A DNA stretch of 64,000 nucleotides from Enterobacter asburiae. GTDB taxonomy: Bacteria > Pseudomonadota > Gammaproteobacteria > Enterobacterales > Enterobacteriaceae. Positions 10,446 through 18,864 of the stretch are shown here, one piece after another; position 1 is the first letter of the stretch; each line of letters begins with the position of its first letter. Under the pieces are notes generated by a model. It saw only the letters and a list, made by a program, of their open reading frames with translations, had not been told where the DNA came from and made no database searches. The stretch covers positions 1,364,001 through 1,428,000 of the forward strand of contig NZ_AP019632.1 of assembly GCF_007035645.1 (NCBI RefSeq). The letters run 5' to 3'. The position numbers were made by a program, and so were the translations under genes.

Positions 10446-11643
10446 GTCGACGCTTAATGCGGGCGGGGAGGAGTGCCATGACGATAATCCCGCCCAGCAC
10501 GCCAATCGCCAGATTGCCGGTTGATACCGTGGCGGCAACGGTGACCAGCATGACGACCGTTTCTGCTATCGGGGCCGTTTTCACCGTGGCTGGCTGAAGG
10601 CTGTGCCAGCTGAAGGTTTTGACGGCGACAATCGCCATAATACCCGCCAGCACCGCCATCGGGATGTTGGCCATCACGTCGCTGAGCGCCGTCACCAGAA
10701 TCAGCAGCACAATGCCCGCCGCAAAGGTTGAAATGCGGCTTCGACCTTTCCCCATCTCCACGTTGACGATGGTTTGTCCGATCATCGCGCAGCCTGCAAT
10801 CCCGCCATAAAATCCGGCCAGAATATTGCCGACGCCTAGTCCAATGCTTTCGCGGCGTTTACCTGACGGTGTCGCGGTCAGCTCATCCACCAGCTTTGCC
10901 GTCAGCAGGGATTCCAGCAGGCCGACAAACGCGATGCTCAGCGCGCACGGCCAGATAATGCTCAGCGTCTGCACATTGAGCGGGACCAGCAGCTCGGTAA
11001 GACCCGGTAAACCGCCGCTCATGGAGCCTTCATCGCCCACGGTCGGCAGGGTTTGACCGGTTGAAACGGTGAACAAGGTAAGCACAACAATCGCAATCAG
11101 CGGGGAAGGGATGCTTTTGATATAGCGCGGCACCCACAGCACGATCAGCAGCGTCAGGACGAACAGGCCCACAATCAGCGGGCTTCGGCTCCAGAAATGC
11201 GGGACCTGAGCGAAGAAGATCAAAATGCCCAGGGCGTTAACAAATCCGGTCATGACCGACTGAGGTATAAAGCGCATCAGCCTTGCCATGCCCAGCACGC
11301 CAAACAGAATCTGAATTACGCCCGCCATCAGCACGGCGGGAAGAATGTACTGTACGCCGTGCTGATGCACCATCGGGCCAATGACCAGCGCCACGGACCC
11401 GGCCGCTGCCGTGACCATCGCAGGACGCCCACCGAGTACAGACATGGCAAGACACAGCACCACGGAGGCGATCAGGCTGACCTTCGGGTCAACGCCCGCC
11501 ACCACCGAAAATGAGATAACCTCGGGGATCAGCGCCAGGGCGGTAATCACGCCTGCCAGCGTTTCACGCGTCAGCTGCTTAGGGGAACGCAGCACGTTGG
11601 CTACGCGGTCTTCGGGGGATACGGCAGAATGGGGTAAGGACAT
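10408..11643 (-). CDS. SulP-family anion transporter without a STAS domain
   Basis: Predicted inner-membrane anion (sulfate or bicarbonate type) transporter. 411 residues from ATG 11643; the frame is open upstream to 11697. About 10-12 membrane helices with the SulP signature near the N-terminus (ITALALIPEVISFSVVAGVDP) and many Gly/Ala-rich helices. It ends shortly after the last helix (MALLPARIKRRLKAEKS), so the cytoplasmic STAS domain typical of larger SulP proteins is absent. The substrate cannot be told from sequence. It is convergent with mgtE and overlaps its 3' end. Confidence 0.85.
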   Translation of the reverse strand: MSLPHSAVSPEDRVANVLRSPKQLTRETLAGVITALALIPEVISFSVVAGVDPKVSLIASVVLCLAMSVLGGRPAMVTAAAGSVALVIGPMVHQHGVQYILPAVLMAGVIQILFGVLGMARLMRFIPQSVMTGFVNALGILIFFAQVPHFWSRSPLIVGLFVLTLLIVLWVPRYIKSIPSPLIAIVVLTLFTVSTGQTLPTVGDEGSMSGGLPGLTELLVPLNVQTLSIIWPCALSIAFVGLLESLLTAKLVDELTATPSGKRRESIGLGVGNILAGFYGGIAGCAMIGQTIVNVEMGKGRSRISTFAAGIVLLILVTALSDVMANIPMAVLAGIMAIVAVKTFSWHSLQPATVKTAPIAETVVMLVTVAATVSTGNLAIGVLGGIIVMALLPARIKRRLKAEKSSPAQEK

Positions 11644-11884
11644 AACAGTTCGCTGGTTAGGGCAGGCTTCCGTGCGCGCGATCGCAAAACGCAACATACT
11701 AGCCAGTAAAACCGCGCTTTACCAGACGCATCGATAATTCCTCACAAACAATCCATCATTAAATTTCACAATTACAATAATTTCGTAACCTTTAAACAAT
11801 ATTTAAAAGTTGTTACCGTGCCCCCGCAGCTTTTTTCACCTGCAATTTCCACGCATCAAGCACTTTTACACTAAGGCATAAATT
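11644..11884. promoter_or_regulatory. Divergent promoter region of the SulP gene and mqo
   Basis: About 240 bases between two divergent genes. The half next to mqo is AT-rich, with several A/T tracts. I see no confident operator. Control by ArcA or CRP would be expected from what is known of mqo in E. coli, but I could not identify their sites. Confidence 0.4.
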
Positions 11885-13534
11885 ATGAAAAAAATGACTG
11901 CCATGCTCTTTTCTCTGGCCGTGGGGCTTAACACCGTCTCAATGGCGGCGAAAGCTGACGCACCAAAAGAGCAGGAAACGGACGTCCTTTTAATTGGTGG
12001 CGGTATCATGAGCGCCACGCTGGGAACCTATCTGCAAGAACTGCAGCCGGACTGGTCTATGACCATGGTCGAGCGCCTTGATGGCGTGGCGCAGGAGAGT
12101 TCGAACGGATGGAATAACGCCGGTACCGGACATTCGGCACTCATGGAACTGAACTATACGCCGCAGAAAAAGGACGGTTCCATTAGTATCGAGAAGGCGG
12201 TAGAGATCAATGAAGCATTCCAGGTTTCTCGCCAGTTCTGGTCTCATCAGGTCAACAGCGGCGTGATGCACGACCCGCACTCCTTCATCAACACCGTGCC
12301 GCACATGAGCTTTGTGTGGGGCGAACAGAACGTTAACTTCCTGCGCGCGCGCTACGCCGCTCTGCAGCAGAGCACGCTGTTCCGCGGGATGAAATACTCT
12401 GAAGACCACGCGCAGATTAAAGAGTGGGCTCCGCTGGTCATGGAAGGTCGTGACCCGAACCAGAAAGTGGCGGCGACCCGTACCGAAATTGGTACCGACG
12501 TTAACTACGGTGAAATTACCCGTCAGCTGGTGGCGTCTCTGAAGAAAAAAGAGAACTTCAACCTGCAGCTCAGCACCGAAGTGCGCGGTTTCAAGCGCAA
12601 CGCGGATAACAGCTGGAGCGTGACCGTCGCCGATCTGAAAAACAACGAAGCCGAGCACGTCATCAAGGCGAAATTTGTCTTTATCGGTGCGGGCGGCGCG
12701 GCGCTGAAGCTGCTGCAGGAGTCCGGTATTCCGGAAGCGGACGACTACGCGGGCTTCCCGGTGGGCGGCCAGTTCCTGGTGTCCGATAACCCGGAAGTGG
12801 TGAATCGTCATCTGGCAAAAGTGTACGGCCAGGCTTCCGTTGGCGCACCGCCGATGTCTGTTCCGCACATCGACACCCGTATGCTTGACGGCAAACGCGT
12901 GGTGCTGTTTGGGCCGTTCGCGACCTTCTCCACCAAGTTCCTGAAAAATGGCTCCCTGTGGGATCTGCTCAGCGCCACGACCACCTCTAACGTCAAGCCG
13001 ATGATGGACGTGGGTCTGGATAACTTCGACCTGGTGAAATACCTGATTAGCCAGGTGATGCTCTCTGACGACGACCGTTTCGAGGCGCTGAAAGAGTACT
13101 ATCCGCAGGCGAAGAAAGAAGACTGGCGTCTGTGGCAGGCGGGTCAGCGCGTACAGATCATCAAGCGCGATCCGAAAGAGGGCGGCGTGCTGCGTCTGGG
13201 TACCGAAGTGGTAAGCGATAAGGATGGCACCATCGCCGCGCTGCTGGGTGCGTCGCCGGGCGCGTCTACCGCTGCGCCAATCATGCTGCACCTGATGGAA
13301 AAAGTGTTTAAAGATAAAGTCGCCAGCCCGGAATGGCAGGCGAAGCTGAAAACCATTATTCCATCCTACGGCACGAAGCTGAACGGCAACGTGAGCGCGA
13401 CGGAGCAGGAGCTGGAATACACCAGCCGCGTACTGCAGCTGCAGTACATCAAGCCACAGGCTGCGGATGCGGCGCCAAAAGCGGAGCTGAAGCCTCAGCC
13501 GGAAAACAAACCGGTTGCGGATATCGCGCTGTAA
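11885..13534 (+). CDS. mqo: Malate:quinone oxidoreductase
   Basis: Membrane-associated FAD enzyme that oxidises malate to oxaloacetate and passes electrons to quinone. 549 residues. Begins with a short hydrophobic signal-like stretch, then the FAD-binding motif [15 protein letters not shown] near residues 33-47 and the family segment [20 protein letters not shown]; a second dinucleotide-binding region [15 protein letters not shown] lies near 260. Residues after about 525 are an Ala/Lys/Pro-rich tail. A terminator follows 10 bases after the stop. Confidence 0.95.
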   Translation: MKKMTAMLFSLAVGLNTVSMAAKADAPKEQETDVLLIGGGIMSATLGTYLQELQPDWSMTMVERLDGVAQESSNGWNNAGTGHSALMELNYTPQKKDGSISIEKAVEINEAFQVSRQFWSHQVNSGVMHDPHSFINTVPHMSFVWGEQNVNFLRARYAALQQSTLFRGMKYSEDHAQIKEWAPLVMEGRDPNQKVAATRTEIGTDVNYGEITRQLVASLKKKENFNLQLSTEVRGFKRNADNSWSVTVADLKNNEAEHVIKAKFVFIGAGGAALKLLQESGIPEADDYAGFPVGGQFLVSDNPEVVNRHLAKVYGQASVGAPPMSVPHIDTRMLDGKRVVLFGPFATFSTKFLKNGSLWDLLSATTTSNVKPMMDVGLDNFDLVKYLISQVMLSDDDRFEALKEYYPQAKKEDWRLWQAGQRVQIIKRDPKEGGVLRLGTEVVSDKDGTIAALLGASPGASTAAPIMLHLMEKVFKDKVASPEWQAKLKTIIPSYGTKLNGNVSATEQELEYTSRVLQLQYIKPQAADAAPKAELKPQPENKPVADIAL

Positions 13535-13544
13535 GGTAAAAGCA

Positions 13545-13571
13545 AAACGGTAACATCCGTTACCGTTTTTA
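13545..13571 (+). terminator. Terminator of mqo
   Basis: Perfect inverted repeat AAACGGTAAC/GTTACCGTTT with a four-base loop and a T run directly after the stem. Confidence 0.88.
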
Positions 13572-13577
13572 GTGTTT

Positions 13578-13614
13578 TCTCCCTCTCCCGGTGGGAGAGA
13601 GTTGGGGTGAGGGC
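13578..13614 (+). repeat. Palindromic intergenic repeat, copy 2
   Basis: CCCTCTCCCGGTGGGAGAG followed by AGTTGGGGTGAGGGCA. Its reverse complement aligns along its whole length with the element at 8861-8898, so the two are inverted copies of one short dispersed repeat. Confidence 0.75.
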
Positions 13615-13635
13615 ACCAGAGCGCACCCTTTCCTG

Positions 13636-13663
13636 GTCGGGTAAGGCGAAGCCGCCACCCGAC
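13636..13663 (-). repeat. REP (repetitive extragenic palindrome)
   Basis: On the minus strand it reads GTCGGGTGGCGGC...GCCTTACCCGAC, the usual REP stem-loop with its G-T bulge (compare the Klebsiella/Enterobacter form GCCGGGTGGCGGC). It sits six bases past the eco stop codon, between convergent mqo and eco, the typical position for REP elements. Confidence 0.8.
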
Positions 13664-13669
13664 TTATTT

Positions 13670-14173
13670 TTAACGTACTACGGCTTGTCCGATGTTCTCA
13701 TCAGCCTTCCAGATGCGATACTTCACTTCCACGTTTTCAGGCGTATAGACCACGATCGGCAGCTTGCTGTTGTAGCGCAACAGACTGTTGTCGCCCAGAT
13801 ACGCCGTTACAAATTTCTTCTCTTTCTTGCCGTCCGGGCAGGCCATCATGGTGGAAACCGGAGAGGTCACTTTGTCAAAGACGTAATAGTCGTAACCCCA
13901 GCCTTCCAGGGTTTTGCTTTCCAGCTGACCGCCCAGACGGTGCTGGTTGCAGTCCACTTCCAGCGTCTTGCCAATTAACAGTTCCACTTTGAAGTTCGCT
14001 TCATCCTGCTGAACCGGCAGCTGAATCACCTGACGCTTCATCCCTTTGTCCGCCTGCGGGTACGGAGCCACTTTTTCCAGCGGCTGCTGTTTTGGGGTTT
14101 CGCTGGCGAAAGCGCTGCTGCTGACGCACGCGGCGGCGATGAGGGCGATAGCAAATTTAGGTGCGTTTTTCAT
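13670..14173 (-). CDS. eco: Ecotin, periplasmic serine protease inhibitor
   Basis: Dimeric periplasmic inhibitor of trypsin-fold proteases (trypsin, chymotrypsin, elastase, neutrophil elastase). 167 residues from ATG 14173, placed about 7 bases after AAGGA; an ATG two codons earlier is abutted by the ribosome site and less likely. Signal peptide ends near AFA-SETP. Reactive-site loop [14 protein letters not shown] carries the P1 Met, and the single disulfide pair is C in EVDCN with C in MMACP. The C-terminal dimer arm [16 protein letters not shown] is intact. Confidence 0.96.
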   Translation of the reverse strand: MKNAPKFAIALIAAACVSSSAFASETPKQQPLEKVAPYPQADKGMKRQVIQLPVQQDEANFKVELLIGKTLEVDCNQHRLGGQLESKTLEGWGYDYYVFDKVTSPVSTMMACPDGKKEKKFVTAYLGDNSLLRYNSKLPIVVYTPENVEVKYRIWKADENIGQAVVR

Positions 14174-14382
14174 TGTCATTCCTTTATGTCAAAACGATCC
14201 TGCGCAGGTTAACATAACAACGATGAATGATTGGTGTTATTTACTTACATTTTCACTATGGGTAGCGTTATACGCTTTTAATTTACCTGTTTAGTGGTTG
14301 TTTATGCTGGTGTGGAGTCAGGTGCCAGTTCGTGTTATTTTAGACCCTATATATTGTTATTCATCTGTAAAAGGGAAGAGAG

Positions 14383-14643
14383 ATGGTTCGTGCAAAACTG
14401 AAAACGCCTGAAGGCCGCAAGTTCCTCCTGGCGCTGCTGGTCGTATTTATGATTGCCGCCGCGTGCGTGGGGCGGGCAACCATTGTTGGCGTTATCGAAC
14501 AGTACAATATTCCCCTCTCAGCCTGGACAACCAGCATGTATGTCCTGCAGTCGGCGATGATCTTCGTCTACAGCCTGGTGTTCACCGTTCTGCTGGCCAT
14601 CCCGCTGGGCATTTTCTTCCTGGGCGGACGTGAGAAGCATTAA
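14383..14643 (+). CDS. Small inner-membrane protein, DUF2534-like
   Basis: 86 residues with two hydrophobic segments (about 14-36 and 52-80), a short basic N-terminus and the C-terminal tail GGREKH. The gene has a good ribosome site (GGGAAGAGAG) and its own terminator. From memory it resembles DUF2534 proteins found only in Enterobacteriaceae. Function unknown. It stands alone between eco and an MFS gene. Confidence 0.75.
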   Translation: MVRAKLKTPEGRKFLLALLVVFMIAAACVGRATIVGVIEQYNIPLSAWTTSMYVLQSAMIFVYSLVFTVLLAIPLGIFFLGGREKH

Positions 14644-14662
14644 GCGTCGACCTGCGATAACT

Positions 14663-14688
14663 AAGCCATCCTGCCGGATGGCTTTTTT
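14663..14688 (+). terminator. Terminator of the small membrane protein gene
   Basis: Stem AGCCATCC/GGATGGCT with a short loop and seven T, 20 bases after the stop codon. Confidence 0.88.
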
Positions 14689-14781
14689 TATGGTCTCATC
14701 CCACTCTCCTCAGGTTTTTTTAATCCGCGATATCCTATCCTGTAAGCATTCAGGCAACTGTTTTTAAAGCAGGAGCGGTAG

Positions 14782-15969
14782 ATGCGTTCCAGATTTCCAG
14801 TGCTCAGCCAGATCCCCAAAGGCGTCTGGGTTGTGGGAGGCGTCAGTATGTTGATGGATATCTCGTCAGAGAGTATTCACAGCCTGCTGCCACTTTTTAT
14901 GATGACCACCCTCGGTACGAGCGTGCTGTTTATCGGCCTGATTGAAGGGCTGGCGGAGGCCACCGCGCTTTTTATTAAGGTCTTTTCGGGGGCGATAAGC
15001 GACTACCTGGGTCAACGTAAGGGGCTGGCCCTGCTAGGGTATGGCCTGGGGGCGTTAAGCAAACCCCTTTTCGCATTAGCGTCCTCTTCCGGGATGGTTT
15101 TAGGCGCACGTCTGATAGATCGTACGGGGAAGGGGATACGGGGCGCACCGCGGGATGCGCTGGTTGCAGACGTCACGCCGCCGGAAATGCGTGGTGCGGC
15201 ATATGGTCTGCGTCAGTCAATGGATACCACAGGCGCATTTCTTGGCCCATTACTGGCCGTAAGCTTAATGCTGTTGCTGGACAACGACTTTCGCACTGTT
15301 TTCTGGATAGCCCTTATCCCCGGTCTGCTTTCAGTTGCCTTGCTCTATTTTGGCCTTCAGGAGCCGAAAACTCCCCTCGAACATAAACGCACAAACCCCA
15401 TTAAACGAGAGAATTTAAGGCGGCTGGGTAAAGCGTGCTGGTGGGTGATTGGCCTTGGTGCAGTGTTCACGCTTGCCCGGTTTAGCGAGGCTTTTCTCGT
15501 CCTTCGTGCGCAGCAGTCGGGCGTTCCTCTGGCCCTTATTCCGCTGGTGATGGTGGTCATGAACGTACTCTATTCCCTTTCCGCTTACCCTTTTGGCAAA
15601 CTTTCTGATGGCATGAGCCACACCCGGCTTCTGCAGTGGGGGCTAATGGTGCTGATTGGTGCAGATATTGTTCTGGCGCTGAGCAGCCACTGGATGGGGG
15701 TCATTTTAGGCGTCGCGCTTTGGGGAATACATATGGGTATGACCCAGGGACTACTGGCGGCAATGATCGCTAAAACCGCACCGCCCGATCTGCGCGGTAC
15801 GGCTTTCGGTATTTTTAGTCTGGTCAGCGGCGTAGGATTGTTAATCGCCAGCGTGGGAGCCGGCGCGATATGGGAAACGTTTGGCGCGGAATATACGTTT
15901 TATGCCGGAGCGGTGATTTGTCTGACTACGCTTGTGTATCTGCGCAAAACGCCGGACGAGGCGAAATAA
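14782..15969 (+). CDS. MFS transporter (12 helices)
   Basis: Inner-membrane major facilitator, 395 residues. Twelve hydrophobic segments; MFS motif A-like sequence GAISDYLGQRKGLALLG between helices 2 and 3 and the related loop GKLSDGMSHTRLL in the second half. The stretch DRTGKGIRGAPRDALVAD after helix 4 is typical of a drug/phosphate-type MFS subgroup. Substrate unknown. Start ATG 14782 follows AGGAGCGGTAG. It ends against the tRNA-Pro terminator, where the prophage attL begins, and is the last chromosomal gene on this side. Confidence 0.85.
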   Translation: MRSRFPVLSQIPKGVWVVGGVSMLMDISSESIHSLLPLFMMTTLGTSVLFIGLIEGLAEATALFIKVFSGAISDYLGQRKGLALLGYGLGALSKPLFALASSSGMVLGARLIDRTGKGIRGAPRDALVADVTPPEMRGAAYGLRQSMDTTGAFLGPLLAVSLMLLLDNDFRTVFWIALIPGLLSVALLYFGLQEPKTPLEHKRTNPIKRENLRRLGKACWWVIGLGAVFTLARFSEAFLVLRAQQSGVPLALIPLVMVVMNVLYSLSAYPFGKLSDGMSHTRLLQWGLMVLIGADIVLALSSHWMGVILGVALWGIHMGMTQGLLAAMIAKTAPPDLRGTAFGIFSLVSGVGLLIASVGAGAIWETFGAEYTFYAGAVICLTTLVYLRKTPDEAK

Positions 15970-15996
15970 AAAAACCAGCCATCAGGCTGGTTTTCA
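15968..15996 (-). terminator. Bidirectional terminator, original 3' terminator of proL
   Basis: AAAACCAGCC/GGCTGGTTTT with a short loop, flanked by A and T runs, so it can work in both directions. In the uninterrupted chromosome it would lie just after the tRNA-Pro 3' end on the minus strand; the prophage now separates the two by 40 kb. A related but altered copy lies at 56241-56267 next to the tRNA. Confidence 0.8.
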
Positions 15997-15999
15997 ATA

Positions 16000-16053
16000 T
16001 GTTTTTGGTCGGCACGAGAGGATTTGAACCTCCGACCCCCGACACCCCATGAC
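16000..16053. repeat. attL, left copy of the 54-bp prophage attachment core
   Basis: Identical over 54 bases to 56273-56326. It contains the 3' half of tRNA-Pro(GGG), from the anticodon loop through the CCA end, plus six bases beyond. With one mismatch (15999 against 56272) the similarity continues into the terminator. The tRNA half left here has no matching 5' half, so it is the displaced bacterial end. Confidence 0.95.
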
Positions 16054-16184
16054 ACCTGCGTAAAATGCTTCTAAGCCGCACCACTACTGGCCTGTAGCGC
16101 TTTTGACTGTATGAACAAACAGTGATTTTTATGCATTATCTGCACTATATACATCAATGAGTTAGGGGGTGGTTTCGCCATTGG

Positions 16185-17363
16185 CTAGCCTGCCTTTATC
16201 TCACCGTGTGGAACCATAACCCAGTCGATATGATTGCTGGTATAAATCTTTGTTGACTTGGCGTCACTATGGGCCATCCTTCCTTGTGGATCGATACCCT
16301 GGCTATCAAACAAATGCGCGGCCAGTGCCCTTATCTCGTGAAATGTTGGGCGTTCATCCATTGGAAGATGATCACACAATCCAAGCTTGTCACGTAGTGC
16401 AGAGAACGCTCGGCTAAGATAATCAGGTGCTACCTGCGTAGGGTGTGAAACCTCTTTACTCCGTTTGTTATTTCGTTCAGGTATTCGGTGTACGACATAC
16501 GGACTGGCAACACTATCCCGGCTATCGTCAATAATCCTCTTCAGCTCCCCTCCAATTGGGATCGCTACGTGTGATGCCTCTTTCTTTTGAACTTTCTGTC
16601 GGTGGATGTACAACGTACCGTATATCCCGTTTTCAGGTTCGTCTAACCATACACATCCACAAATGCCGTTTTTCGGCTCTCTTATGGAATATTTTATTCG
16701 CGAAACTTCGAGGCGGGCATGCGTCGTCTGCAGTGCCAAATCCATAGCTGTTCTCAACCATGGCTCAGCCGCGTTCCTCATAGCGATAAAGATATCCAAC
16801 GGAAGACGTTTACGCTTCTTCTCTTCAACACGCCGCATTTTTTTACGTGCTGCAGGGTTATCCATCATTAATGATTCATCAACTGCATAAGAGAACAGCT
16901 TTTTGAGAAAGCTTACCTTTCTGTTTTGAACGTTAGCGGATGCATCGGCATGGTACCGATTAATAAATTGGTTCACGTGTTCAAGAACAATGTCACAAGC
17001 CGGGATATTGGTAAAAAATTCCTTTACCCTGAACACGTCATTATTCCAATCATCCAGGGTGCCTGGTGATGGTTTTTCATCGGCAACGGCGCGGGCCATA
17101 ATTCGGTCAACATGCTCACTGAATGGTTTAGCTTCTCCATTAATTCCGCCCGAGTCTCTAATCAAGCTTTCTACTGACGGCACCTTTTCAGGTCGCATTC
17201 TTAGGTTATATTCTTTGGCAATAGCGATTGCCATTACGCGATCAGTTCCTATGCTTTTACGTTTTCCGGTTATAAGCGTAAAGCGATATTGCCCTGTAGC
17301 TTTATCAAAAAGCAGGAAGTCAGGGAGATTGCGATTCTCCCTTTTGCGTGGTCTTGCGGCCAT
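16185..17363 (-). CDS. int: Phage integrase, tyrosine recombinase
   Basis: Catalyses site-specific insertion into and excision from tRNA-Pro. 392 residues. N-terminal arm-binding region rich in basic residues (about 1-70), core-binding domain (about 75-180), catalytic domain with R217 (THARLEV), a likely beta-strand lysine K257 or K260, H342 and R345 (FHEIRAL), H365 (RMAHSD) and nucleophile Y374 (IYTSNH). It sits 130 bases from attL and is transcribed toward it, the usual arrangement. The excisionase gene stop lies one base upstream of the start. Confidence 0.95.
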   Translation of the reverse strand: MAARPRKRENRNLPDFLLFDKATGQYRFTLITGKRKSIGTDRVMAIAIAKEYNLRMRPEKVPSVESLIRDSGGINGEAKPFSEHVDRIMARAVADEKPSPGTLDDWNNDVFRVKEFFTNIPACDIVLEHVNQFINRYHADASANVQNRKVSFLKKLFSYAVDESLMMDNPAARKKMRRVEEKKRKRLPLDIFIAMRNAAEPWLRTAMDLALQTTHARLEVSRIKYSIREPKNGICGCVWLDEPENGIYGTLYIHRQKVQKKEASHVAIPIGGELKRIIDDSRDSVASPYVVHRIPERNNKRSKEVSHPTQVAPDYLSRAFSALRDKLGLCDHLPMDERPTFHEIRALAAHLFDSQGIDPQGRMAHSDAKSTKIYTSNHIDWVMVPHGEIKAG

Positions 17364-17364
17364 G

Positions 17365-17574
17365 TTAATCCTCTTGAATTAACTGACGAACTCTTTCACT
17401 GACAATTGAGTCAACGCCCCATTTTTCTGAGGAACTAACCAGGATCGTACCATCTACGATACGGCCCTGAAGCTTACCGTTTTCAATCCAGCGTCGGATA
17501 GTTCTGTTATCTGGAACAGAGCCTGGTTCAAACTCTCGCTTACCCCACAGACTCGCCTTCATCAACTTGGCCAT
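17365..17574 (-). CDS. xis: Excisionase
   Basis: Small DNA-bending protein that directs the integrase toward excision. 69 residues from ATG 17574 (MAKLMKASLWGKREF); the frame is open upstream but overlaps the neighbouring gene. Winged-helix pattern DNRTIRRWIENGKLQGRI with the later VSSSEKWGV, as in the Xis family. The one-base gap to int makes coupling likely. Confidence 0.82.
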   Translation of the reverse strand: MAKLMKASLWGKREFEPGSVPDNRTIRRWIENGKLQGRIVDGTILVSSSEKWGVDSIVSERVRQLIQED

Positions 17575-17605
17575 GGCTATTCTCCACTTAACCGGCTGCA
17601 CCCGG

Positions 17606-17875
17606 CTATCGCTTATAGAAAATGCAAGATGAGCAACCACCTCGGAGCCCATCATTGCAGGTACGACATCTTTTTGTTTCGGTGTAGTAGAGCTGGTGGA
17701 CCATTTCCTTTGGCATTAGAACCGGCATCGGCACGCGGATAACCAGTGCGCGGAGCCTGTCGATTTCCCCGGCCAGTTCCAGAAGGCGGTAGCGGCAATC
17801 CTCTGCTTCATCGCGCCACCAGGCCACATCGGCTTTAAGGCGGCGCATGCGCCGCTGTTTGAGTTTGCTCACCAT
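17606..17875 (-). CDS. Small Cys-rich phage protein
   Basis: 89 residues from ATG 17875. N-terminal half is basic and probably helical (KLKQRRMRRLKADVAWWRDEAEDCRYRLLELAGEIDRLRAL, in short runs a coiled-coil-like heptad pattern); C-terminus has four Cys in CRTCNDGLRGGCSSC, a possible metal site. Its start overlaps the stop of the 26-codon gene (ATGGTGA), supporting both. Function unknown; typical of accessory genes beside xis. Confidence 0.6.
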   Translation of the reverse strand: MVSKLKQRRMRRLKADVAWWRDEAEDCRYRLLELAGEIDRLRALVIRVPMPVLMPKEMVHQLYYTETKRCRTCNDGLRGGCSSCIFYKR

Positions 17876-17949
17876 GGCAGCCACCCCATACCCTGAAGTG
17901 CGCTGATGACCAGCAGCACGAACATCACTGCGTCGAATGGGTTAGGCAT
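17869..17949 (-). CDS. 26-residue membrane peptide
   Basis: Too short for routine gene calling. Translation MPNPFDAVMFVLLVISALQG plus MGWLPW: one hydrophobic segment of about 16 residues flanked by short polar ends. Its ATG overlaps the stop of the ASCH gene by 8 bases and its TGA overlaps the next ATG, so it fills exactly the gap in a chain of overlapping genes. Function unknown. Confidence 0.6.
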   Translation of the reverse strand: MPNPFDAVMFVLLVISALQGMGWLPW

Positions 17950-18223
17950 CGATATCAACCCTTATAGCGAATACATTCACGGGGTCTTCACCAAAATGCT
18001 TATGAATAATTGACTGCAGTTTGTAGCCTCGATATGGGACATCAATCCGACGCTCTGAATCATCAGCGCGCGGATACCCGCGAGTAATAATCAGCCTGTC
18101 ATATTCTCGGTTAACCAGTCGCTTGCGCCAGTAATCATTGAGTAGTCGATACTCAAATTTCTTCTCTCCGGACTTCATCTGGTCGAAGTATTCACCGTTA
18201 ACAGCCAGCTGCAGGTTAGCCAT
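17942..18223 (-). CDS. ASCH-domain protein
   Basis: 93 residues from ATG 18223, which overlaps the upstream TGA by one base. The opening LQLAVNGEYFDQMKSGEKKFEYR and the later pattern DRLIITRGYP match the ASCH fold, a PUA-like domain proposed to bind RNA. Such proteins are common in the early left operon of lambdoid phages of enterics. A role in controlling RNA or tRNA use is possible but unproven. Confidence 0.7.
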   Translation of the reverse strand: MANLQLAVNGEYFDQMKSGEKKFEYRLLNDYWRKRLVNREYDRLIITRGYPRADDSERRIDVPYRGYKLQSIIHKHFGEDPVNVFAIRVDIDA

Positions 18224-18864
18224 CACTTCACCTCCGGCATCGGTGCTGCTGGATATGCACTTCCTTCCTGACCTGGCTCGTTGCTTCCTGTACATGCATT
18301 CCGATGGTCATTGGCGTGCGGGCAGCGTTTGTTGCCGCATTCGGGGCAGACGACGAAGCGCATGTCAGTAAGGGTTATTGGTCGGCAGGTTCGGCACCAG
18401 CATTTGGTTGACGCTTCCGCGTTTTCCCGAAAATCTTTGGTTGACGAATTCACGATTTCCCGAAAATTGCCCGTGTCGCCATGCCCAAGACCTTCATCAG
18501 TGAACGAAATAATCACTTTTGACGGTTCAGCACACTGCGGAGATTCTCCATTTCGGAATACAACGAAGCTGCTGCCGTGGAGCTCAGCCATCTTCTCGGC
18601 CTTGGCTTGCCAATCAGGAATCACCGGAGAGTTGCCGCATTGCGCCGGAGGGATGCAGTTTTGCGCCGGGCGGCAACCGGAGTGCGCCGGAGAGTTGCCA
18701 TCGGCACCCTGAAGCATGGCGGCGCGGCCTTGCCAACCTTCCCACATTGCCGCCATCATCATGAACCAGACGTTTCCACAGCCAGCCTTTTTGTTATCAA
18801 AGAACCAGTCAGCAAACTCCCGACTCATGCCGTTTTGCTCTGCTATTTCGTAGCGATTATCCAT
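18223..18864 (-). CDS. Phage early protein with C-terminal Zn-ribbon-like motif
   Basis: 213 residues from ATG 18864. N-terminal part MDNRYEIAEQNGMSREFADW with a hydrophobic patch; middle part low-complexity with repeated G/N/S/P/C (NSPAHSGCRPAQNC); C-terminal pattern CWCRTCRP and CPECGNKRCPHANDH, a likely zinc-binding site found at the end of several lambdoid early proteins. It carries an exact-length 33-bp tandem duplication (18403-18468), giving two FRE-x-STK units. Function unknown. Confidence 0.6.
   Translation of the reverse strand: MDNRYEIAEQNGMSREFADWFFDNKKAGCGNVWFMMMAAMWEGWQGRAAMLQGADGNSPAHSGCRPAQNCIPPAQCGNSPVIPDWQAKAEKMAELHGSSFVVFRNGESPQCAEPSKVIISFTDEGLGHGDTGNFREIVNSSTKDFRENAEASTKCWCRTCRPITLTDMRFVVCPECGNKRCPHANDHRNACTGSNEPGQEGSAYPAAPMPEVK
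18403..18468 (-). repeat. Two tandem 33-bp units inside a coding gene
   Basis: Units 18403-18435 and 18436-18468 share TTTGGTTGACG at their start and TTCCCGAAAAT near their end, with a diverged centre. The length is a multiple of three, so the frame is kept and the protein has two copies of an 11-residue unit. Confidence 0.85.

Noticed and set aside
11990..13291. 433-codon open frame antisense to mqo
   Set aside because: Shadow of mqo: composition is His/Arg/Val-rich with no recognisable domain, and mqo is certain.
16000..16053. A second tRNA-Pro gene at the left prophage end
   Set aside because: Only the 3' half is present; sequence 16054 onwards does not complete the anticodon stem or acceptor.
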